A DNA stretch of 33,983 nucleotides from positions 1 to 33,983 of the forward strand of contig DASZLR010000284.1 of NCBI GenBank assembly GCA_035552275.1. The letters run 5' to 3'. The position numbers were made by a program, and so were the translations under genes. This document shows, one piece after another, positions 6,796-12,610 of the stretch. The notes under the pieces were generated by a model. The model saw nothing but the letters and a program-made list of their open reading frames with translations, did not search any database and was not told the DNA's origin. Position 1 is the first letter of the stretch, and every line of letters starts with the position of its first letter. Origin of the DNA: DASVLX01 sp035552275. GTDB taxonomy: Bacteria > Actinomycetota > Actinomycetes > Mycobacteriales > Pseudonocardiaceae.

Positions 6796-8069
6796 CTGGT
6801 CTCGGGCGCGGTGGACTCGGACGTAGTGGACTCGGCTACCGGCTCGGACGGCAGGTCGCGCAGCCGGCGCAACGGTGAGCAGAGCACGAACAACGGCGCC
6901 AACGCCGTGCCGATCGCCCCTATCCACACAGTTTCCCGGACGCCGATCCACTGACCGAGCGCGCCGCCGGCCAACCCGCCGAGCGGCAGGGTGCCCCACA
7001 CCACGAACCGCACGCTGGCGTTGATCCGACCGAGCAACCGGTCCGGGCTGATCGCCTGCCGAAACGACACCTGGGCCACGTTGTAGACGATCGTGCCGAA
7101 CCCGGAGATCAGGTAACCGGCCGGGAACAACAGCACTCGCCAGCCCGGCTCGGCCAGCGGCAACAACACCGAGCTGATCGCGGCGACCACGGCGCTCAGC
7201 ACGATTGTCCTGGCTTGCCCGATCGATCCGGTGATCCGACCAGCCGTGACCGCGCCCAGCACTCCACCGACTCCGCCGGCGGCCATCACCAGCCCGACCA
7301 GACCTGGGGCCAGCCGGAGGTCGCGGGTGAGCAGCAGGATCGTCACGGCGATGTAGACATTGCTGAAGAAGTTGAACGCTGAGGTGGTGCCCACGGCGCC
7401 GCGTAGCAACCGATTGCCGAAGACGAACCGAAGGCCCTCGGCGATCTCGGGCACCAGCCCTCGGCGAGTCGAGCGATCCCGCGCCGGCTCAACCGTGCGG
7501 ATCCGCCACAGGCACAGCGCGGACACCAGATAGCTCAGCGCGTCGGTCAGCACCGCGTTGGCCGCGCCGACCAGTTGGGTCAGCCCGCCGCCGAGAGCCG
7601 GCCCGGACACCATTGCCACCGACATGCTCGCCTGCAGCTTGCTGTTGCCCTCCACCAGATGCGCCCGGCCAACCAGTACGGGCAGGTAGGACTGATAGGC
7701 CACGTCGAAGAACACCGTCAGCACGCCGACCAGCAGCCCGACCACGATCAGCTGCCAGATCGTCAACACGCCAAGCCACCAGCCGATCGGCACGGACAGC
7801 AGCAGCGCCGCGCGGCCGAGGTCAGCGCCGAGCATCAGCGGTCGGCGCCGCATCCGGTCGACCCACACCCCGGCTGGCAGCCCGATCAGCAGAAACGCGC
7901 CTTCCTGCGCGGCGGTGAGCAGCCCCATCTGCAACGGAGTCGCGGCCAGCACGAGCGCGGCCAGCAGCGGAACCGACGTCTGGGTGACCCAGGTGCCGAC
8001 CTGGCTGACCGAGTCGCCGATCCACAGCAGCCGGAAGTCCCGGTGGAACAACAGCGAAGTGCGCGGCAC
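6783..8069 (-). CDS. MFS family exporter
   Basis: Predicted 428-residue inner-membrane transporter with 10-12 hydrophobic helices, of the enterobactin-exporter-like MFS type (TSLLFHRDFRLLWIGDSVSQVGTWV at the start, GVWVDRMRRRPLM between helices 2 and 3). Substrate unknown; most relatives export drugs or siderophores. GTG 8069 is preferred: a TTGACT, 17 bases, CAGGCT promoter ends 6 bases before it, and the conserved protein begins right there. GTG 8108 would add 13 residues lying over the promoter and operator. It is divergent from an ArsR-type regulator with a shared inverted repeat, so it is probably repressed by that protein. It lies outside the conserved dapF-hflX order and may be an insertion. 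Confidence 0.87.
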   Translation of the reverse strand: MPRTSLLFHRDFRLLWIGDSVSQVGTWVTQTSVPLLAALVLAATPLQMGLLTAAQEGAFLLIGLPAGVWVDRMRRRPLMLGADLGRAALLLSVPIGWWLGVLTIWQLIVVGLLVGVLTVFFDVAYQSYLPVLVGRAHLVEGNSKLQASMSVAMVSGPALGGGLTQLVGAANAVLTDALSYLVSALCLWRIRTVEPARDRSTRRGLVPEIAEGLRFVFGNRLLRGAVGTTSAFNFFSNVYIAVTILLLTRDLRLAPGLVGLVMAAGGVGGVLGAVTAGRITGSIGQARTIVLSAVVAAISSVLLPLAEPGWRVLLFPAGYLISGFGTIVYNVAQVSFRQAISPDRLLGRINASVRFVVWGTLPLGGLAGGALGQWIGVRETVWIGAIGTALAPLFVLCSPLRRLRDLPSEPVAESTTSESTAPETSQSA

Positions 8070-8075
8070 GCCGAC

Positions 8076-8104
8076 AGCCTGACGCAGTGATTTGAAACAG
8101 TCAA
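8076..8104 (-). promoter_or_regulatory. Promoter of the MFS gene
   Basis: Reading the minus strand, TTGACT (8104-8099), a 17-base spacer and CAGGCT (8081-8076) are followed after 6 bases by GTG 8069. The -10 departs from TANNNT only in its first base. Confidence 0.5.
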
Positions 8105-8109
8105 TCACT
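8086..8109. promoter_or_regulatory. Candidate ArsR-family operator
   Basis: An inverted repeat AGTGATT (8086-8092), 10 bases, AATCACT (8103-8109) lies between the divergent MFS and regulator genes. It covers the -35 and spacer of the MFS promoter and the -35 region (TTGAAA 8093-8098) of the regulator gene. A dimeric winged-helix repressor bound here could block both. Confidence 0.5.
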
Positions 8110-8117
8110 TAAGCCTT

Positions 8118-8123
8118 TAGGCT
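8118..8123 (+). promoter_or_regulatory. -10 element of ArsR-type gene, leaderless
   Basis: TAGGCT ends 6 bases before ATG 8130, with TTGAAA 19 bases upstream as a possible -35. No Shine-Dalgarno sequence is present. Confidence 0.5.
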
Positions 8124-8129
8124 GAGCGG

Positions 8130-8657
8130 ATGACCGAGCAGGATGTGCCGGCGGCTGGCATTCGGTCCCGCCGGCCGGCCAGCCAGGCCGAAGCCGCCGC
8201 GTTGGCCTCGGCGGTGCGGCTGCGCATCATCCGGCTCACCTACCGGCGTGCGCTGACCAACAAGGAGATCGCCGACCGGCTCGGCAAGGACCCGGCAACC
8301 ACGCTGTACCACGTGCGGAAACTGGTCGACACCGGCTTCCTGGAGCCGCAGCCGGTCCGTGTTGGCACGCGCGGGTCCAAGGAGATCCCGTATCGCTCGA
8401 CCGGGTTGTCCTGGCGACTGCGGTTCGATCCGGATGAGACCATCGAAACGGCCATGCTGGAAGCGTTTCTCGGTGAGATCGCGGACGTCGGCATGACCAA
8501 GCTGCTGTCCAGTCGGCTGGTCCTGCAACTGGACCAGGCCGGCGAGCAGGAGTTGCAGCGGCGGCTGGACGAAGTGCTGGACGAACTCGCCGCCCGCCCG
8601 CCCACGCCGGGCGGCCGGCGGATCGCGATGTACGTCGCCACGTATCCGAGTGAGTAA
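8130..8657 (+). CDS. ArsR-type winged-helix transcriptional regulator
   Basis: Predicted 175-residue cytoplasmic repressor or regulator. A winged helix-turn-helix occupies about residues 25-90, with the recognition region LTNKEIADRLGKDPATTLYH and VRKLVDTGFLEP following. Residues 100-160 are mostly helical and probably form a dimerisation or ligand domain. No cysteine cluster for metal sensing is visible: the protein appears to have no cysteine at all, so a classical ArsR metal response is unlikely. It diverges from the MFS exporter and shares the inverted repeat at 8086-8109, suggesting autoregulation and control of the exporter. The inducer is unknown. Confidence 0.85.
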   Translation: MTEQDVPAAGIRSRRPASQAEAAALASAVRLRIIRLTYRRALTNKEIADRLGKDPATTLYHVRKLVDTGFLEPQPVRVGTRGSKEIPYRSTGLSWRLRFDPDETIETAMLEAFLGEIADVGMTKLLSSRLVLQLDQAGEQELQRRLDEVLDELAARPPTPGGRRIAMYVATYPSE

Positions 8658-8700
8658 TTGGCTCGGGTGAGCCGGCGAATCGTGGGACACTGAAGGGGAG

Positions 8701-10176
8701 ATGACGGAATACCTACGCACCCTCAGTGGCGTCACAACTGACACCGAAGCCGGCACCGGTCCTGGCATCGAGCCGGACGAGCTGTCCGTCGGCGAACTGG
8801 AGCTCTCCGATCGAACGGCCCTGCGCCGTGTCTCGGGACTGTCGACCGAACTGGCCGACATCACCGAGGTCGAATACCGACGGCTGCGCCTGGAACGGGT
8901 CGTGCTGGTCGGCGTGTGGACCGAGGGGTCGGCCACCGACGCCGAGGCGTCGCTGGCCGAACTGGCCCGCCTCGCCGAGACGGCCGGCTCCGAGGTGCTG
9001 GAAGGTTTGATCCAGCGCCGCCCGCGGGCCGACGCCGCGACCTACATCGGCTCCGGAAAGGTGCACGAGCTCGGCGACATCGTCACGGCCACCGGCGCCG
9101 ACACGGTGATCTGCGACGGCGAGTTGTCACCGGGCCAGTTGCGCCAGCTCGAAGGTCGGCTCAAGGTGAAGGTCATCGACCGCACCGCGCTGATCCTGGA
9201 CATCTTCGCCCAGCACGCCCGATCGAAGGAGGGCAAGTCGCAGGTCGAACTTGCCCAGTTGCAGTACCTGTTGCCACGACTGCGTGGTTGGGGCGAGTCC
9301 CTGTCCCGGCAGGCCGGTGGTCGAGCCGGCGGCGGCAACGGCGGCGTCGGTCTGCGCGGTCCTGGTGAGACCAAGCTGGAAACCGATCGTCGGCGGATCA
9401 ACAAGCGGATCTCCAAGCTGCGCCGCGAGATCGTGGACATGGAGAAAATCCGGATCACCAAGCGGGGCCGCCGAACGGCGAACCTGGTGCCCAGCGTGGC
9501 GATCGCCGGCTACACCAACGCCGGCAAGTCGAGCCTGCTCAACGCGATCACCGGTGCCGGTGTGCTGGTGGAGAACGCGCTGTTCGCCACCCTGGACCCG
9601 ACGACCCGGCGCAGCCGGACACCGGACGGCCGCACCTACACGCTGACCGACACGGTCGGTTTCGTCCGGCATCTGCCGCACCAGTTGGTCGAGGCATTTC
9701 GGTCCACATTGGAGGAAGTCGCCGACGCCGATCTCGTGGTGCACGTGGTGGACGCCTCCGACGCCGCGCCTGAGCAGCAGATCTCGGCCGTTCGGGAGGT
9801 GCTCGCCGAGGTGGTCGACGGGCGGGACGAGCCGATGCCGCCGGAACTGCTGGTGGTCAACAAGGTTGACGCCGCCGACCAGTTCACCCTGGCCAGGCTG
9901 CGCAACCTGTTGCCCGGCGCGGTGTTCGTCTCCGCGCGTACCGGCCTCGGGTTGACCGCCCTGCGCGAGCGGATCGCCGAACTGCTGCCGCGCCCGGCCG
10001 TCGCCGTGGATGTGTTGGTGCCCTACGCGCGAGGTGATCTCGCGGCCCGAGTGCACGCCGAGGGTGAGGTGCTCAGTGAGCAGCACACCGACGACGGCAC
10101 CCACCTGCGTGCCCGAGTGAATCCGGACTTGGCCGCCGCGCTGGACGGGTTCGTGGCCGATCCGGCCCGCGCCTGA
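8701..10176 (+). CDS. hflX: Ribosome-associated GTPase HflX
   Basis: GTPase of 491 residues that binds the 50S subunit and splits or rescues stalled ribosomes; in mycobacteria it is linked to macrolide tolerance and hypoxia. The N-terminal HflX domain (about 60-225) has RADAATYIGSGKV, ICDGELSPGQ, VIDRTALILDIFAQHA and LRGPGETKLETDRR. A helical linker (RRINKRISKLRREI) precedes the G domain: G1 GYTNAGKSS at 270-278, G3 DTVG at 317-320, G4 NKVD at 387-390. A GAAGGGGAG directly abuts the ATG, an unusually short Shine-Dalgarno spacing. The first 50 residues are poorly conserved. hflX follows dapF in mycobacteria too; here the MFS/ArsR pair sits between them. Confidence 0.95.
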   Translation: MTEYLRTLSGVTTDTEAGTGPGIEPDELSVGELELSDRTALRRVSGLSTELADITEVEYRRLRLERVVLVGVWTEGSATDAEASLAELARLAETAGSEVLEGLIQRRPRADAATYIGSGKVHELGDIVTATGADTVICDGELSPGQLRQLEGRLKVKVIDRTALILDIFAQHARSKEGKSQVELAQLQYLLPRLRGWGESLSRQAGGRAGGGNGGVGLRGPGETKLETDRRRINKRISKLRREIVDMEKIRITKRGRRTANLVPSVAIAGYTNAGKSSLLNAITGAGVLVENALFATLDPTTRRSRTPDGRTYTLTDTVGFVRHLPHQLVEAFRSTLEEVADADLVVHVVDASDAAPEQQISAVREVLAEVVDGRDEPMPPELLVVNKVDAADQFTLARLRNLLPGAVFVSARTGLGLTALRERIAELLPRPAVAVDVLVPYARGDLAARVHAEGEVLSEQHTDDGTHLRARVNPDLAAALDGFVADPARA

Positions 10177-10200
10177 ACCAACGGTTCGCCCACTCTGTCA

Positions 10201-10236
10201 GCGGCTGGCGCCGGCTATCTGGCGGACGCCAGCCGC
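10201..10236. terminator. Hairpin between convergent hflX and lexA
   Basis: GCGGCTGGCG (10201-10210) pairs perfectly with CGCCAGCCGC (10227-10236) across a 16-base loop. There is no T-run, as is common in high-GC genomes. It could serve both converging genes. Confidence 0.6.
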
Positions 10237-10255
10237 TTCGCGGCATCGGCGCCGC

Positions 10256-11050
10256 TCACAGCCGGCGCAGCACGGCAACCACCCGTCCCAGAATCGTGGA
10301 GTCATCGCCCAGGATCGGCTGGTAGGCGTCGTTGTGCGGCAGCAGCCAGATGTGCCCGTCCCGGTGCTTCAGCGTCTTGACGGTCGCCTCGCCGTCGATC
10401 ATCGCCGCGACCATCTCGCCGTTTTCGGCCGTCGGCTGTTGGCGGACCACCACCCAGTCGCCGTCGGTGATGGCCGCGTCGATCATCGAGTCGCCCACCA
10501 CCTTGAGCAGGAACAGCGAGCCCTCGCCGACGATCTCCCTGGGCAGCGGGAAGATGTCCTCGACGGCCTGCTCCGCCAGGATCGGACCGCCGGCCGCGAT
10601 CCGGCCGACCACCGGCACGTAGGCCGGCCTCGGCCGTGGCGAGACCGCATCCTCGTCGAAATCCGGCTGCCGGACGTCGACGGCGCGGGGCCGGTTCGGG
10701 TCACGTCGTAGGTAGCCCTTGCGTTCCAGGGCGCGGAGTTGGTGGGCCACCGAGGACGTGGATGTCAGGCCGACCGCCTCGCCGATCTCCCGGACGCTGG
10801 GGGGGTAGCCGAAGCGATCCAGCCAGTCCCTGATGACCTCCAGCACCCGCTTCTGGCGCGGGGTCAACCCGGCCGCATCGGCCCCGTCGACCGGTTCGGG
10901 AAAAGCGTGCACCGCGGCGCCCGCCTTGGTTCCGGTCGCGCCTGTGGTGATGTTCTCGCTGGTGCTGTTGTCGGTTGCCGGGTTCTGCTCAGCGCCGCCA
11001 CGGCCGGTGCCGCCTTCGGTGGTGCCGATGCCGGCGCTCTTGCGTGCCAC
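10256..11050 (-). CDS. lexA: SOS repressor LexA
   Basis: Repressor of the DNA-damage response that cleaves itself when RecA filaments form. The 264-residue protein has a winged helix-turn-helix (GLTPRQKRVLEVIRDWL, then PPSVREIGEAVGLTSTSSV, about 61-125), the cleavage site A153-G154 (RIAAGGPILA), catalytic S188 (GDSMID) and K225 (ATVKTLK). An unconserved Gly/Thr/Ala-rich extension of about 60 residues precedes the DNA-binding domain, making it longer than typical LexA. The GTG at 11050 is nevertheless supported by AGGAGG 8 bases upstream. Its promoter (TTGATC, 17 bases, TAACGT) carries an SOS box over the -35, as expected for autorepression. Confidence 0.96.
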   Translation of the reverse strand: MARKSAGIGTTEGGTGRGGAEQNPATDNSTSENITTGATGTKAGAAVHAFPEPVDGADAAGLTPRQKRVLEVIRDWLDRFGYPPSVREIGEAVGLTSTSSVAHQLRALERKGYLRRDPNRPRAVDVRQPDFDEDAVSPRPRPAYVPVVGRIAAGGPILAEQAVEDIFPLPREIVGEGSLFLLKVVGDSMIDAAITDGDWVVVRQQPTAENGEMVAAMIDGEATVKTLKHRDGHIWLLPHNDAYQPILGDDSTILGRVVAVLRRL

Positions 11051-11109
11051 GTGCGTCGCCTCCTGGGTTCATGTCGGCCGGCGTCAGCCGATCTCGATCT
11101 TCACTGTCC

Positions 11110-11138
11110 ACGTTAGCCCGAACGGAGCCGGAGATCAA
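11110..11138 (-). promoter_or_regulatory. lexA promoter
   Basis: On the minus strand TTGATC (11138-11133), a 17-base spacer and TAACGT (11115-11110) form a good vegetative promoter. The leader before GTG 11050 would be about 50 bases. Confidence 0.6.
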
Positions 11139-11150
11139 ACATCTGTTCGA
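11135..11150. promoter_or_regulatory. lexA: SOS box at lexA promoter
   Basis: TCAAACATCTGTTCGA matches the actinobacterial/Gram-positive SOS box TCGAAC-N4-GTTCGA with one mismatch. It overlaps the lexA -35 element. Confidence 0.75.
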
Positions 11151-11215
11151 ACGACACGCCGGGAGGGGCTCGATTTTGTCGGTGGTTGGTGGTAGACCTT
11201 CGCACAGCAGTTCGA

Positions 11216-11231
11216 TCGAACGATCGTTCGA
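11216..11231. promoter_or_regulatory. Perfect SOS box upstream of LysM gene
   Basis: TCGAACGATCGTTCGA is an exact TCGAAC-N4-GTTCGA box. It sits at the centre of a 20-bp perfect palindrome (11214-11233), 57 bases before the LysM gene ATG. Confidence 0.85.
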
Positions 11232-11287
11232 TCATTGTACGAGCGAGCGTCGACGGCGAGTTGGGACACGGTGTCAGGAGGTACGGG

Positions 11288-11791
11288 ATGACGGTCATCG
11301 CGAACGGTCAGGTCAGGCCGCCCGTGGTCGATCTTCGGGTTGGCGGTCGCCGGCCGGTCGGGCCGCGTCGAGCCGGCGTTCGGCGCCCCGGCGGCGGCCC
11401 GGGAGCGGGCCACCGGCCGCCGCGGCTGGTCGCCGCGCCCCGGTCGGCGCGGCCGGTCGAGTGCCCGCCGTGGCGTCAGGCGAGCGGGCTCGGCTGGCTG
11501 GTGCTCGTCGGCGTGTTGGTGTTCATCGTCACGCTGAGTGTCGGTTGGGCCGGCGGGGGCGCGCCGAGCGCCGCTCCGGTGCCGCAGACCACCGCTCTTG
11601 TCCAGGTCAGGCCGCAGGACACCTTATGGGACATCGCCCGGCGGCTGGCGCCGGCGAGCGCGCCGGATGTCGTCGTTGAGCGGATTCGCCAGCTCAACGG
11701 CCTGTCGGATGACGTGGTGCGGCCTGGCGAGCTGCTGTCGGTCCCCGATGGAGTGGTTCGGGCGTCCGGAGGTGCCGTCGCCACACACTGA
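11288..11791 (+). CDS. SOS-linked LysM membrane protein, ChiZ (Rv2719c)-like
   Basis: Predicted 167-residue protein with a basic Pro/Arg/Gly-rich cytoplasmic N-terminus (1-65), one transmembrane helix (about 67-89, GLGWLVLVGVLVFIVTLSVG) and an extracytoplasmic LysM domain (about 104-153, VQVRPQDTLWDIARRL to ELLSVP) that would bind peptidoglycan. Position and architecture match Rv2719c/ChiZ of M. tuberculosis, a damage-induced protein that arrests division in a SulA-like way. ATG 11288 has AGGAGG 6 bases upstream; an in-frame opening at 11186 would span the SOS box and is rejected. A perfect SOS box upstream implies LexA control. The division-inhibitor role is inferred from synteny. Confidence 0.88.
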   Translation: MTVIANGQVRPPVVDLRVGGRRPVGPRRAGVRRPGGGPGAGHRPPRLVAAPRSARPVECPPWRQASGLGWLVLVGVLVFIVTLSVGWAGGGAPSAAPVPQTTALVQVRPQDTLWDIARRLAPASAPDVVVERIRQLNGLSDDVVRPGELLSVPDGVVRASGGAVATH

Positions 11792-11808
11792 TCGGTTTCT
11801 CTGCTGAC

Positions 11809-11847
11809 CCACGACACCCGGTCGACTCGCTCGACCGGGTGTCGTGG
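11809..11847. terminator. Strong hairpin after LysM gene
   Basis: CCACGACACCCGGTCGA (11809-11825) and its exact complement (11831-11847) form a 17-bp stem with a 5-base loop, 17 bases after the stop codon. There is no T-run. Confidence 0.8.
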
Positions 11848-11857
11848 TCGCGTCGAC

Positions 11858-11886
11858 TTGCGAAACCTGCCGACGCGACATACGGT
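11858..11886 (+). promoter_or_regulatory. nrdR-nrdJ promoter
   Basis: TTGCGA (11858-11863), exactly 17 bases, then TACGGT (11881-11886). Transcription would start near 11893, leaving an untranslated leader of about 145 bases before nrdR. Confidence 0.55.
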
Positions 11887-11891
11887 CTACC

Positions 11892-11920
11892 CCAACATCT
11901 AGTAGTTACACTGGTGTAGT
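11892..11920. promoter_or_regulatory. Candidate NrdR-binding region
   Basis: AACATCTAGT (11894-11903) resembles the core of NrdR boxes (TACATCTAGT type), and TACACTGGTGTA (11907-11918) is an imperfect palindrome next to it. Both lie at the predicted transcription start, where NrdR would repress. The match is moderate and I recall the consensus only approximately. Confidence 0.4.
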
Positions 11921-11971
11921 TAGTCCACAGGTTGGGTTTGGATGGGCAGGGTTGTCCACCGGTCGTCCACA
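11921..11971 (+). promoter_or_regulatory. Cluster of three DnaA-box-like 9-mers before nrdR
   Basis: TAGTCCACA (11921-11929), TTGTCCACC (11952-11960) and TCGTCCACA (11963-11971) each differ by one base from the high-GC actinobacterial DnaA box TTGTCCACA. All have the same orientation, within 51 bases of the presumed nrdR leader. Confidence 0.45.
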
Positions 11972-12040
11972 AGACGATCAACAGGCTCGGGCTTGCGGAC
12001 GACGCGGCAGGGGGTAGTCGGGTGAGAGGGGTGAACTGCG

Positions 12041-12508
12041 GTGCGGTGTCCGTTCTGTCGGCATTCGGACTCTCGGGTGGTCGACTCGCGGGAAGTCGAT
12101 GACGGTCAGGCGATCCGTCGTCGACGGTCCTGCACGCAGTGCAACCGACGGTTCACGACGGTCGAAGAGGCAGTGCTGGCGGTCGTCAAGCGATCCGGGG
12201 TGACCGAGCCGTTCAGCCGGGAGAAGGTCATTCGCGGCGTCAGCCGGGCGTGTCAGGGTCGCCCGGTGGACGAGGACGCGTTGGTGCGGCTCGCGCACCG
12301 GGTGGAAGAGAAGATCCGGTCCGGGGGCGCCGCCGAAGTGCCCAGTCATGAGGTCGGGCTGGCGATTCTCGGCCCGTTGCGGGAGCTGGACGAGGTGGCC
12401 TACCTGCGGTTCGCCAGCGTGTACCGCTCGTTCTCCTCGGTCGAGGATTTTGAGAAAGAGATCGTCGAGCTCAGGCGGGCGATCGCGGCGCAGCGGGATC
12501 AGGAATAG
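12041..12508 (+). CDS. nrdR: Transcriptional repressor NrdR
   Basis: Repressor of ribonucleotide reductase genes that senses ATP/dATP. The 155-residue protein starts with a zinc ribbon whose ligands are C3, C6, C31 and C34 (MRCPFC and CTQC), followed by an arginine-rich strand (RRRRSC) and an ATP-cone domain (about 46-136, KRSGVTEPFSREKVIRGV). Length and motifs are normal. GTG 12041 begins the canonical MRCPFC, with a GAGAGGGG 7-14 bases upstream. It is followed after 102 bases by nrdJ, its expected target, and both are probably transcribed from the promoter at 11858. Confidence 0.96.
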   Translation: MRCPFCRHSDSRVVDSREVDDGQAIRRRRSCTQCNRRFTTVEEAVLAVVKRSGVTEPFSREKVIRGVSRACQGRPVDEDALVRLAHRVEEKIRSGGAAEVPSHEVGLAILGPLRELDEVAYLRFASVYRSFSSVEDFEKEIVELRRAIAAQRDQE

Positions 12509-12610
12509 GCGCGGCGCGCTACCACGACATCACGGCCGGACCACATCAGACGGGGAAGTCGGACGGGGCCCGGCCGGGGACAGCAAGCGATAAGGGAGAG
12601 GGACTAGCTG

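Noticed and set aside
6920..6929. DnaA-box-like CTATCCACA inside the MFS gene
   Set aside because: Single imperfect copy within coding sequence, no cluster.
5311..6999. A 562-codon minus-strand open frame across miaA and dapF
   Set aside because: Both plus-strand genes carry complete catalytic motifs; the minus frame is a shadow.
8660..8673. Terminator GGCTC-GGGT-GAGCC before hflX
   Set aside because: Only a 5-bp stem without T-run; not distinguishable from chance in this GC-rich DNA.
11186..11287. Upstream GTG start for the LysM gene
   Set aside because: It would place the SOS box inside coding sequence and adds residues without similarity; ATG 11288 has a good AGGAGG.
12509..12610. Cobalamin riboswitch before nrdJ
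   Set aside because: The 102-base gap is too short for one, and I find no B12-box sequence here or before nrdR.
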